Below are positions 26,269-34,421 of a stretch of DNA of 64,000 nucleotides, one piece after another. The DNA lies in NCBI GenBank assembly GCA_031287685.1, contig JAITSQ010000031.1, positions 1-64,000 on the forward strand. Reading direction: 5' to 3'. Source of the DNA: Clostridiales bacterium. Its GTDB lineage: Bacteria > Bacillota > Clostridia > Lachnospirales > WQUN01. A program made the translations under genes and the position numbers. Positions within the stretch are counted from its first letter, which is position 1; each line of letters starts with the position of its first letter. Below the pieces are notes generated by a model. The model was not told the DNA's origin. It did no database searches and saw nothing but the letters and a program-made list of their open reading frames with translations.

Positions 26269-27199
26269 GGCAAGCGGCGAAATGCCCGGCGCTGACTTCT
26301 TTAAGCTCCGGCACGCCTTCGGAGCACCGCGCCTTGGCCTGCGGACAGCGCGTTACAAACGGACAGCCCTTCGGCGGCGTAAGCGGGCTTGGCACGTCTC
26401 CCGTCAGGACAATCCTTTGCTGACTTCTTGTAATGTTTGGATCAGGCACGGGTATCGCTGAAATAAGTGACCGTGTATATGGATGAACGTGCCGCTTAAT
26501 CAGCTCGTCGCTCTCCGCCAGCTCCACCAGGTGGCCCAGATACATCACGCCGATTCGGTCGCTTATATGCGCGACTATTGACAAATTGTGCGCTATAAAA
26601 AGATACGTCAAGCCAAATTCTTTCTGCAAACTGGCGAACATATTTATAATCTGCGCTTGAATCGAAACGTCAAGCGCGGATACCGGTTCGTCGCACACGA
26701 TAAACTCCGGGTTCATCGCCAGCGCCCGCGCAATGCCTATCCTCTGGCGCTGGCCGCCCGAAAACTCGTGCGGAAAGCGGTTCGCGTGCTCGCTGTTCAG
26801 GCCGACAAGCTCCAGCATTTCAATAATTTTATTCTTTCTGTCAGCTTTTGAATCCGCCAGTTTGTGAATGTCAATCGGTTCGCCCACCAAGTCCGCCACC
26901 GTCATCCGGGGATTCAGGCAGGCATAAGGGTCCTGAAACACCATCTGCATTTTTCGGCGATATTCCCGCCTCGGAACCTTCGTAATGTCCCGCCCGTCGT
27001 AGATGATTTGGCCGGCGGTCGGCTCGTACAGCCGCAGAATCGTGCGGCCAATGGTCGTCTTGCCGCACCCGGACTCACCCACAAGGCCGAGCGTCTCGCC
27101 CTTTTCAACGCGCAGCGAAACGCCGTCAACCGCCTTGACCCGCCCGCCCGACACGCGAAAATGCTGTTTTATATCCTTTAGTTCCAATAAATCAGCCAT
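26252..27199 (-). CDS. oppF: Oligopeptide/dipeptide ABC transporter ATPase OppF/DppF
   Basis: A 315-residue ATP-binding subunit of a peptide importer. Walker [10 protein letters not shown], signature SGGQRQR, and Walker [10 protein letters not shown] are intact. The C-terminal [14 protein letters not shown] cysteines match the Fe-S/oligopeptide C-terminal domain. ATG at 27199 follows AGGAGG and overlaps the oppD stop by 8 bases. The extreme C-terminus (SNSV and stop) comes from the terminal repeat of element C copy 2, so the original end may have been replaced. Last gene of the oppBCDF unit. Confidence 0.93.
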   Translation of the reverse strand: MADLLELKDIKQHFRVSGGRVKAVDGVSLRVEKGETLGLVGESGCGKTTIGRTILRLYEPTAGQIIYDGRDITKVPRREYRRKMQMVFQDPYACLNPRMTVADLVGEPIDIHKLADSKADRKNKIIEMLELVGLNSEHANRFPHEFSGGQRQRIGIARALAMNPEFIVCDEPVSALDVSIQAQIINMFASLQKEFGLTYLFIAHNLSIVAHISDRIGVMYLGHLVELAESDELIKRHVHPYTRSLISAIPVPDPNITRSQQRIVLTGDVPSPLTPPKGCPFVTRCPQAKARCSEGVPELKEVSAGHFAACHSNSV

Positions 27200-28193
27200 T
27201 TCCGCGCCTCCTAGCCCTCGCACATTCCTCGTGATTAAGCCAGCAAGACGCGCGGTGCCCGGCGGCCGCAAGCTCCATAGACGGCGGAACCGCCCGGACG
27301 CATATATTCATAGCCGCTTCGCACCGCGGCGCGAACGGACAGCCCGGCGGCTGATTCAGCAAGTCAATCGGCGCTCCTTCTATCGGTATTAGTTTTCTTT
27401 GTTCATTGTTCAAATCAGGCAGGCTCCGCAGCAGTCCCTTGGTATACTCGTGAGCGCTGTCATAAAAAATCTCGTTATACCCGCCTAATTCGACGATTCG
27501 TCCGGCGTACATAACCGCGATATTGTCACACATACCGGCCACAATGCCCAAATCGTGGGTTATGAGGATAATGGACATCCCGATTTTCCGCCTCAGTTCG
27601 CCCATAAGCTCCAGTATCTGCGCCTGAATAGTCACGTCCAGCGCGGTCGTCGGCTCGTCCGCTATGAGCAGCTTCGGCTCGCAGGCCAGCGCCATAGCAA
27701 TCATAACGCGCTGGCGCATGCCGCCCGACAGCTCGTGCGGATACTGTTTCAGCCGGCGGTAGGGGTCGTTTATGCCCACAAGCTCCAGCAGTTCGCCCGC
27801 GCGGGCCTTCGCCGCTTTCCCCTTAAGCTCCGTGTGGATTTTAAGCGTTTCCATAATTTGGTTACCCACGGAATAGACAGGGTTGAGCGAAGTCATCGGG
27901 TCCTGAAAAATCATACCGATATGATTGCCTCGGATTTTGCGCATTTCCCGCTCCGTCAAGGCAAGCAGGTCCTGCCCGTCGAAAGTTACGGAGCCGCCCA
28001 TTACCCGCCCGTTCTGGGGAATAAGGCGCATAATGGCATAGGAGGTGACGGATTTACCGCTCCCCGATTCCCCCACAATGCCCAGAACCTCGCCCTCACC
28101 GACGTTCAGCGAAACGCCGGACAGCGCGCGGACTTCGCCCGCCGGCGTAAGAAAGGATAGCTTTAAGTTTTCGATTTCAAGTAAGTTAGACAT
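27192..28193 (-). CDS. oppD: Oligopeptide/dipeptide ABC transporter ATPase OppD/DppD
   Basis: A 333-residue ATP-binding subunit, partner of OppF. Walker A GESGSGKS, signature LSGGMRQR, Walker [11 protein letters not shown], and the C-terminal [14 protein letters not shown] cysteine motif are visible. The true start is the ATG at 28193 with AGGAGG upstream. An in-frame extension to 28322 would translate family B repeats and is rejected. The repeats separate it from oppC by 138 bases, unusual within an opp operon. Confidence 0.94.
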   Translation of the reverse strand: MSNLLEIENLKLSFLTPAGEVRALSGVSLNVGEGEVLGIVGESGSGKSVTSYAIMRLIPQNGRVMGGSVTFDGQDLLALTEREMRKIRGNHIGMIFQDPMTSLNPVYSVGNQIMETLKIHTELKGKAAKARAGELLELVGINDPYRRLKQYPHELSGGMRQRVMIAMALACEPKLLIADEPTTALDVTIQAQILELMGELRRKIGMSIILITHDLGIVAGMCDNIAVMYAGRIVELGGYNEIFYDSAHEYTKGLLRSLPDLNNEQRKLIPIEGAPIDLLNQPPGCPFAPRCEAAMNICVRAVPPSMELAAAGHRASCWLNHEECARARRRGNG

Positions 28194-28221
28194 CGGCGGC
28201 TCCCGCCTCCTCAGCAAGGTA

Positions 28222-28335
28222 AATTTGCTCGGTGTTTTGGTTTGTCTAAAAGGGTTTAGACAAACCAAAGCCTCCTTCTTGCCCGGTGTTTGAGATTGCC
28301 TAAAAAATTTAGACAATCTCAAGCCCCCTTCTTAA
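28222..28335. repeat. Family B hairpin-unit array, locus 5, between oppC and oppD
   Basis: Two tandem units. Unit 1: TTTGCTCGGTGTTTT, stem GGTTTGTCTAAA (28239-28250 with 28255-28266), AAAGCCTCCTTCTTG. Unit 2: CCCGGTGTTT, stem GAGATTGCCTAAA (28292-28304 with 28308-28320, one C/A mismatch that is a G/U pair in the minus-strand RNA), AAGCCCCCTTCTTAA. The second unit touches the oppC stop codon region. Confidence 0.85.
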
Positions 28336-29336
28336 TCGCTTGTTTTCATTCTTGGGTCGAACGCGTCGCGCAGACCGTCGCCGAATAAATTCAGCGAAAG
28401 GATAATCAGGCTGAGCAGGGCGGCCGGGGCCACGAGCCGATACGGATACGTGTACATGCCCGACAGCGCATCGCTGCACATCGACCCGAGGCTCGGCAGC
28501 GGCGCCGACACCCCAAGCCCCAGAAAGCTCAGAAAGCTCTCCGTAAATATCGCGGAGGGGATTTGCAGGGTAGTCGTTACAATCAGCGTGCCGATACAGT
28601 TTTTGAGCAGGTGCCGCCGGATTATGTGCCAGCTGCCCGCACCCATCGCTTTCGCCGCCATTACGTAGTCGTTCTCTTTAAGCGACATAACCTGCCCGCG
28701 CACAATCCGCGCCATACCCACCCAGTACAGCAGGGCAAACACGATAAATATTGAAATCAAGCCGACGCCAAGATTCGACACCCAAGCATGGCCCGAAAAT
28801 CTCGACAAAGGGTATTTTAAAGTCACCGACAGCAGTATTATTATAAGTATATCCGGTATTGAATAAATCAGGTCAACAACGCGCATCATGACAATATCGA
28901 CATAGCCCCCGAAATACCCCGCCGCGGCCCCGTAAAGCGAGCCAATCAGCAGAATAAGCAGACTGCTGACAAGGCCGACGAGCAGGGAAATCCGGCTGCC
29001 TATCATAATCCGCGCGGCGATATCCCGCCCTAAGGTGTCCGTGCCGAGAAGATGCGGAAAGCTGCCCGCCGCCTCGGACGGGGAATTCCTCATTATGCCG
29101 ACGTTTTCCGCCCCGCGTATCTGCTCCTTATAATCATACGGAAAAAAAGCCGGCACGGCGAACGCGATAATAATTACGATAATTATGACGAAAAACGAGA
29201 CCACCGCCAGCTTATTGCGCCGAAGCCGGCGAAACCCGTCTTTCCAGAAACCGACGCTCTCCCGCATAATGTCGCCGGCGCGCCTGGACTCGCCCGAGGC
29301 GGGCAGGAAATCATCTTCGGCAAAAGTTATGTCCAT
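28332..29336 (-). CDS. oppC: Peptide ABC transporter permease OppC/DppC
   Basis: A 334-residue inner permease. A cytoplasmic N-terminus (about 1-45) carries the OppC N-terminal segment, then a first membrane helix (about 46-68), an extracellular stretch with LLGTDTLGRD, and the five-helix transporter core ending with SFLSFLGLG and NLFGDGLRDAFDPR. It pairs with OppB. GAGGTGAGGAT precedes the ATG at 29336, 16 bases after the oppB stop. Confidence 0.93.
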   Translation of the reverse strand: MDITFAEDDFLPASGESRRAGDIMRESVGFWKDGFRRLRRNKLAVVSFFVIIIVIIIAFAVPAFFPYDYKEQIRGAENVGIMRNSPSEAAGSFPHLLGTDTLGRDIAARIMIGSRISLLVGLVSSLLILLIGSLYGAAAGYFGGYVDIVMMRVVDLIYSIPDILIIILLSVTLKYPLSRFSGHAWVSNLGVGLISIFIVFALLYWVGMARIVRGQVMSLKENDYVMAAKAMGAGSWHIIRRHLLKNCIGTLIVTTTLQIPSAIFTESFLSFLGLGVSAPLPSLGSMCSDALSGMYTYPYRLVAPAALLSLIILSLNLFGDGLRDAFDPRMKTSD

Positions 29337-29352
29337 ATCCTCACCTCACGCT

Positions 29353-30276
29353 TTATTTCGCCCCAAGTTTAATCCTTGGGTCGATAACCTTATACAAAAT
29401 ATCCACAACTACGTTCATCGTAATAATCAGCGCGGCCAAAAATATCGTCGTCCCCATAATCAGCGGATAATCCCGCGAAAGGGTGGAGGTGATAAAGGCG
29501 TTGCCCACGCCGGGGATTGTGAACACCTTTTCTATGACAAAACTTCCGGTCATAATATAAGCGAGCATTGGCCCGAGATAAGTAACGACAGGCAGAATCG
29601 CGTTGCGGAGCGCGTGCTTAAACAGGCAGCGGAAGCTCGACAGGCCCTTGGCCCGCGCGGTGCGCATATAATCCTGCCCCAGGACGTCGAGCATCGACGA
29701 GCGGCAAAGCCTCGAAATATACGCCATAGGATACAGCGAAAGCGCGAGAACCGGCAGGATATAGTGCTTCGGAGTCTCCAAACCGAGCGTCGGCAGTATT
29801 TTGAGCTTCACGCCGAAAATTATAAGAAGCACGGTCGAGACGACGAAACCCGGCACGGAAATCCCCATAGTGACAAATATCATAATCAGGTTGTCCAGGG
29901 TTTTTCCGCGTTTGTAGGCGGCGACCGAACCAAAAGCCACCCCCGCGAATAAGGCCAGCAGCACCGCCATTCCGCCGAGACGGGCCGACACCGGAAACCC
30001 CGCGGCGATAATCTCATTAACCGTCCTGCCGCGCTGTTTCAGGGACACGCCCATATCTCCGCGCATAAGCCGCGCTATGTAGTTCCGATATTGGACGGGC
30101 TTCGGCTGGTCCAGCCCGTATTTTTTGTTAAGCGCCTCAAGAGTGGCCGCGGAGGGCGCTTTTTCCGCCAGAAACGGCCCGCCCGGTATCAAAAACATCA
30201 CCGAAAAAGTCAGCGTCGAAACGATAAAGATTGTTAGCAACGCGAAGAGCACGCGCTTAAAAATGTATTTGAACAT
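29353..30276 (-). CDS. oppB: Peptide ABC transporter permease OppB/DppB
   Basis: A 307-residue permease with a first helix (about 9-30), the loop GGPF...KYGLD, and the conserved EAA-type region DYMRTARAKGLS followed by LRNAILPVVTYLG and FTIPGVGNAF. First gene of oppBCDF. No substrate-binding lipoprotein lies upstream or downstream, so the binding protein must be elsewhere. A promoter is visible at 30317-30346. Confidence 0.93.
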   Translation of the reverse strand: MFKYIFKRVLFALLTIFIVSTLTFSVMFLIPGGPFLAEKAPSAATLEALNKKYGLDQPKPVQYRNYIARLMRGDMGVSLKQRGRTVNEIIAAGFPVSARLGGMAVLLALFAGVAFGSVAAYKRGKTLDNLIMIFVTMGISVPGFVVSTVLLIIFGVKLKILPTLGLETPKHYILPVLALSLYPMAYISRLCRSSMLDVLGQDYMRTARAKGLSSFRCLFKHALRNAILPVVTYLGPMLAYIMTGSFVIEKVFTIPGVGNAFITSTLSRDYPLIMGTTIFLAALIITMNVVVDILYKVIDPRIKLGAK

Positions 30277-30316
30277 CTATTTCACCTTGGTTCCCGTAAA
30301 TTAATATATGCTATAT

Positions 30317-30346
30317 ATTATAACAAACTTCGGCATTATTTTGCAA
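30317..30346 (-). promoter_or_regulatory. Likely promoter of oppBCDF
   Basis: Minus strand TTGCAA (30341-30346) and TATAAT (30317-30322) with an 18-base spacer, about 40 bases before the oppB start. Confidence 0.55.
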
Positions 30347-30368
30347 GCGGAAATTGCGGGAAACCAGA

Positions 30369-30397
30369 CAAAAAGGCGCGGAGGGTCCCGCGCCTTT
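30369..30397 (-). terminator. Terminator of the sirtuin/zinc-ribbon unit
   Basis: On the minus strand a GGCGCGG/CCGCGCC stem (plus AA/TT closure) is followed by TTTTT. It lies 13 bases past the stop codon of the 49-residue gene. Confidence 0.8.
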
Positions 30398-30409
30398 GCG
30401 TGTTATTTC

Positions 30410-30559
30410 TTATTCGCCGCACATCTTACAAGTCTTAATGGTCTTGTCGCCGTCCGCCTTCGCCCAAAGGAGCTTAACCCCCGTGCGTTTGCAGAGAGGG
30501 CACACGCCGCGCCAGCCAGCCGTCTTTTTAACGGAATGTCCGCGTTTCGCCTTACCCAT
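30410..30559 (-). CDS. 49-residue zinc-ribbon protein
   Basis: A very small basic protein starting MGKAKRGHSVKKTAGWRG, with two CxxC knuckles (CPLC at 20-23 and CKMC at 44-47) separated by a short beta-type segment with KLLWAKADGDKTIKTC. This is a complete single zinc ribbon, of the size and charge of ribosome- or RNA-associated small proteins. A perfect GGAGGTGAT ribosome site precedes the ATG and a terminator follows, so it is almost certainly expressed. It lies 51 bases downstream of the sirtuin gene. I do not recognise a named family; it resembles ribosomal L33/L37-like ribbons only in outline. Confidence 0.8.
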   Translation of the reverse strand: MGKAKRGHSVKKTAGWRGVCPLCKRTGVKLLWAKADGDKTIKTCKMCGE

Positions 30560-30610
30560 AAAAATCACCTCCTTAAAATATCTCCAATGCCGCCTTACCA
30601 GTGAGGAACG

Positions 30611-31348
30611 TCATACCTCAACCTCCCCCATAACCTTCCCGATGCTTTCCGAAAACGCCAGCTCCGCGCCGATTCCTCTGCTCGTCGCGCCTTTGTTTAT
30701 GAGGACTATGTGTCCGCCCCTAAAATAATCCACAAGCCCCGCCGCGGGATACACAGACAGCGACGTGCCGCCGACAATGAGGGTTTCCGCTTCCGATATA
30801 GCTTTCACCGCCGCTTTGAGCACGCCCTCGCTCAGACCCTCCTCATACAGCACCACGTCCGGCTTCAGCCGCCCGCCGCACCCGCATTGGGGGATTCCCC
30901 GCGCGTTTAGAATCACCTCAACCCCGTGGGCCGGCTTCCCGCATTTCTGGCAAAAATTCCTGTATACGCTCCCGTGCAGCTCAAGCACATTTTTCGAGCC
31001 GGCCATTTGGTGCAGATTATCTATGTTCTGAGTCACGACGGCGCGGAGTTTACCGGCTTTTTCAAGCTCCGCCAGCTTCAAGTGCGCCGCGTTCGGCTTA
31101 GCGTCCCGAAAAATCATCTTTTCACGGTAAAACCGATAAAACTCCTCCGGCTTCTCGTCAAAAAAACTCCGGCTTATAATGCGCTCCGGCGGGTATTTAT
31201 AGTTCAGGTTGTACAGCCCGTCCACGCTTCGGAAATCGGGTATGCCGCTTTCGGTTGAGACTCCGGCCCCGCCGAAAAAGACTATGTTCTCGCTCCCCTT
31301 AATAATCGCGTTAAACCGAGCCGACCTTTCCGCGTAATTGTCCGTCAC
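30611..31348 (-). CDS. cobB: NAD-dependent protein deacylase, sirtuin (CobB/SrtN)
   Basis: A 245-residue sirtuin. NAD-binding GGAGVSTESGIPDFRS, catalytic His in LELHGSV, TQNIDNLHQMAG, and the structural zinc cysteines (CQKC ... CGC) are intact. It removes acetyl groups from lysines using NAD; acetyl-CoA synthetase is a common target, but none is next to it. It follows ilvB by 4 bases and so is probably the end of the branched-chain amino acid unit, with the 49-residue gene after it. Confidence 0.94.
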   Translation of the reverse strand: MTDNYAERSARFNAIIKGSENIVFFGGAGVSTESGIPDFRSVDGLYNLNYKYPPERIISRSFFDEKPEEFYRFYREKMIFRDAKPNAAHLKLAELEKAGKLRAVVTQNIDNLHQMAGSKNVLELHGSVYRNFCQKCGKPAHGVEVILNARGIPQCGCGGRLKPDVVLYEEGLSEGVLKAAVKAISEAETLIVGGTSLSVYPAAGLVDYFRGGHIVLINKGATSRGIGAELAFSESIGKVMGEVEV

Positions 31349-31352
31349 TATT

Positions 31353-33041
31353 TTATTCTCCCAGAATTACTTTGTCAATGCTTTCACCCGGCGGCACCAT
31401 AGGATAGACCTTTTCGTCGCTTGAAATCCAGCAATCCACCACGGCGGGCACTCCGCCCTCGGCGCTCGCGCGCGCCTCCCGCAGGACGTCCCTCGCCTCC
31501 GCCGCGTCTTTTATTCTGAAACCGCGGCAGCCGAACGCCTCCGCAAGTTTAACAAAATCCGCCGCCGTCCGGCTCAAATCCGTCTGCGAAAACCGCCCGC
31601 CATAGAAAAGCTCCTGCCACTGGCGCACCATACCAAGCGCGTGATTATTCATAATAATATCGACGACCGGCAGCTTATAATCCGCCGCCGTGGCCAGCTC
31701 CACGCAGTTCATTCGGAACGAGCCGTCCCCGGTGATGTTCACGGCAAGGCGCTTCCCCCGCGCCACGGACGCGCCTATAGCCGCGCCAAGGCCGAAGCCC
31801 ATAGTGCCAAGGCCCCCGGAGGAGATAAACCCGCGCGGGAAGCCCGCCCCAAGGTATTGCCCCGCCCAAATCTGGTGCTGGCCCACGTCCGTCGTTACGG
31901 CCGCGCCGCGCATAACCTCCCGCACCGCGCGCAGAAGCGCCGGGGGCCGCAGAGCGTCCTCTTTCTCGAAAAGCGGCAGGGGGTAAGCCGCCTTCAGCCC
32001 GCCCACGCGCTCAAGCCAGGCTTTGTGGCTCATTTCGGGCAGACGGCCCAACAGGCGCTTTATAACCTCGCCTAAATCGCCTATAACCTGGCTTTCGGTC
32101 ATCACGTTTTTGTTGATTTCCGCCGCGTCCACGTCAAGATGGAGCACCTTCGCCTCCTGCGCGAATTTCCGCACGTCGCTTATAACCCGGTCGGAAAAGC
32201 GCGCTCCCGCCGCTATGAGCAGGTCGCACTCCATAACCGCCATATTGGAGGTTTTTGTGCCGTGCATACCGACCATACCGGTAAAGCGCGGCGAATCGTC
32301 CGGAAAAGCCCCGAGTCCCATAAGCGTCAGCGCCACGGGCGCGTCGATTTTTTCGGCGAATTTTTTCAGCAAATCCGCCGCGTTAGCGGAGATGACCCCT
32401 CCGCCGGCGTAAATCAGCGGCCGCTTGGCTTCGCTTATGAGGCGCGCGGCCTCCGCCAAATCCTCCTCCGTCACGGAGTCCGTCTCCGGGGAGATCTTCC
32501 GAGGCTCCCGCCGTTCATAGGGGTATTCCGCCGCGGTCACGTCCTTCGTTATGTCCACGAGCACCGGGCCGGGCCGCCCGGAAAGCGCGATGTAAAACGC
32601 CCGGCGCACGGTCTCGGCCAGTTTCTCAATATCCTTGACTATGAAATTATGCTTTGTGATAGGCATAGTAATGCCCGTCGTGTCCACCTCCTGAAAGCTG
32701 TCCTTGCCCAGGAGGGGCTTGGCGACGTTGCCCGTGACGGCAATCAGCGGCACGGAGTCCATATAAGCCGTGGCTATGCCGGTGACGAGGTTAGTCGCGC
32801 CCGGCCCGCTTGTGGCGATACACACGCCGGCCTTGCCCGTGGCGCGGGCGTATCCGTCGGCGGCGTGCGCGGCGCCCTGTTCGTGCGCGGTCAGGTAATG
32901 CGTGATTCTGTCCCGGTATTTATAGAGCGCGTCATATATATTAAGCACCGCGCCGCCCGGATAACCGAAAACGTCCGAAACGCCGTGCTCCAGCAGGGTC
33001 TCGATAAGGATTTCGGAGCCGTTTAACGTGACTGTCGCCAT
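31353..33041 (-). CDS. ilvB: Acetolactate synthase, large subunit
   Basis: A 562-residue thiamine diphosphate enzyme making acetolactate (valine/leucine) or acetohydroxybutyrate (isoleucine). The N-terminal FGYPGGAVLNIYDALYK, the catalytic Glu in TAHEQGAAHAADGYAR, and the ThDP-binding GDGSFRMN...NN region are present. ATG at 33041 has AGGAGG at 7 bases; the longer frame is not credible. It is separated from its regulatory subunit ilvN by ilvC, cimA and leuC. Confidence 0.95.
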   Translation of the reverse strand: MATVTLNGSEILIETLLEHGVSDVFGYPGGAVLNIYDALYKYRDRITHYLTAHEQGAAHAADGYARATGKAGVCIATSGPGATNLVTGIATAYMDSVPLIAVTGNVAKPLLGKDSFQEVDTTGITMPITKHNFIVKDIEKLAETVRRAFYIALSGRPGPVLVDITKDVTAAEYPYERREPRKISPETDSVTEEDLAEAARLISEAKRPLIYAGGGVISANAADLLKKFAEKIDAPVALTLMGLGAFPDDSPRFTGMVGMHGTKTSNMAVMECDLLIAAGARFSDRVISDVRKFAQEAKVLHLDVDAAEINKNVMTESQVIGDLGEVIKRLLGRLPEMSHKAWLERVGGLKAAYPLPLFEKEDALRPPALLRAVREVMRGAAVTTDVGQHQIWAGQYLGAGFPRGFISSGGLGTMGFGLGAAIGASVARGKRLAVNITGDGSFRMNCVELATAADYKLPVVDIIMNNHALGMVRQWQELFYGGRFSQTDLSRTAADFVKLAEAFGCRGFRIKDAAEARDVLREARASAEGGVPAVVDCWISSDEKVYPMVPPGESIDKVILGE

Positions 33042-33072
33042 ATCTGTTCCTCCTGTATCCGAGGGCCGCCCG

Positions 33073-34332
33073 TCACAAAGCCGCCGGGTCAAACAGCCGC
33101 CCCGCCAGCGCGCTGGCGGCGGCGACGACCGGGCTGGCCAGATAAACCTCCGACGACGGGTGCCCCATTCTCCCGACAAAATTGCGGTTTGTCGTCGAAA
33201 CAGCGCGTTCGCCCTCCGCCAGCACGCCCATATGCCCCCCCAGACAGCAGCCGCAAGTCGGGGTGGACACCGCCGCCCCCGCGTTTATCAAGTCCTCTAT
33301 AATGCCCTCTTTCAGCGCCTCCAAATAAATTCTCTGCGTCCCCGGCAGGATAATAAGGCGAACGCCGGACGCAACCTTCTTTCCGCGCAATATCCCCGCC
33401 GCCGCGCGCAAATCGCTCAGCCGCCCGTTTGTGCAGGAGCCTATGACCACCTGGTCCACCGGCACGTCCCCAACTTCGTCGATGGTTCGCGTGTTCTCCG
33501 GAAGGTGCGGGAAAGATACCGTCGGGCGCAGTTTTGATAAATCCACAGTATATTCCGCGGCGTACTCCGCGTCCTCATCAGCCGTGTACTCAGTCCCTTG
33601 GGCGGCGTTATGCTCCCGTATATATTCCCGCGTTTTGTCGTCTACTGGAAAAATGCCGTTTTTCGCGCCCGCCTCTATGGCCATATTAGCTATAGTGAAA
33701 CGGTCGTCCATTGAAAGAGCCGCCAAGCCCTCCCCGTGGAACTCCATAGACTGGTAAAGCGCGCCGTCCACGCCGATTTTGCCGATTATATGCAGGATAA
33801 CGTCCTTACCGGACACCCATTCCGGAAGCGCCCCGACGAGGTTAAATTTGAGCGCCTCCGGCACTTTGAACCAAGCCTTGCCCGAATACATGGCCGCGGC
33901 CAGGTCAGTTGAGCCGACGCCCGTGGCGAAAGCCCCCAGCGCGCCGTAGGTGCAGGTGTGAGAATCCGCGCCTATAACGGCGTCCCCCGCCGTCACAAGG
34001 CCTTTCTCCGGCAGGAGACAGTGCTCTATGCCCATTTCGCCCACTTCAAAATAATTCTTTATGTTATGCCGCCGGGCGAACTCTCGCACAATTTTACAGT
34101 GCCTCGCGGACTTTATGTCCTTATTCGGCGTGAAATGGTCGGGCACGATTACGACTTTATTCTGGTCAAACACGGCCGCGGCGCCGATTTTCTCAAACTC
34201 CGCTATGGCCACCGGGGTGGTCACGTCGTTTCCGAGCGCCAAGTCTATGTCCGCCTCTATAAGCTGGCCGGCCGAAACGGATGGAAGCCCCGCCCGCGCC
34301 GCCAGGATTTTTTGGGTCATTGTCATAGCCAT
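33073..34332 (-). CDS. leuC: 3-isopropylmalate dehydratase, large subunit (LeuC, short type)
   Basis: A 419-residue aconitase-superfamily subunit. Fe-S ligands are seen in VIGSCTNGR and in the CGCCLG motif (third and second cysteines close together). The length fits the archaeal/clostridial LeuC2/HacA type. It isomerises 2- to 3-isopropylmalate, or the (R)-citramalate pathway equivalent, together with a small LeuD subunit. LeuD is not in the window; the next gene is ilvB. The start has AGAGGAG 7 bases upstream. Confidence 0.92.
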   Translation of the reverse strand: MAMTMTQKILAARAGLPSVSAGQLIEADIDLALGNDVTTPVAIAEFEKIGAAAVFDQNKVVIVPDHFTPNKDIKSARHCKIVREFARRHNIKNYFEVGEMGIEHCLLPEKGLVTAGDAVIGADSHTCTYGALGAFATGVGSTDLAAAMYSGKAWFKVPEALKFNLVGALPEWVSGKDVILHIIGKIGVDGALYQSMEFHGEGLAALSMDDRFTIANMAIEAGAKNGIFPVDDKTREYIREHNAAQGTEYTADEDAEYAAEYTVDLSKLRPTVSFPHLPENTRTIDEVGDVPVDQVVIGSCTNGRLSDLRAAAGILRGKKVASGVRLIILPGTQRIYLEALKEGIIEDLINAGAAVSTPTCGCCLGGHMGVLAEGERAVSTTNRNFVGRMGHPSSEVYLASPVVAAASALAGRLFDPAAL

Positions 34333-34421
34333 TTTTTTACTCCTCTGAGAATTATGTAGAGTGCCGCTCTATGTCCGTGTCAAAAATTGACGCGCGGCAA
34401 TTCTATGTTTTACCGGCAAAT

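Noticed and set aside
8075-28335. Family B arrays as CRISPR
   Set aside because: The spacers are palindromes, only one or two units occur per locus, and there are no cas genes.
8075-28335. Family B units as integron attC sites
   Set aside because: No attC-type core sites, no gene cassettes and no integrase are visible.
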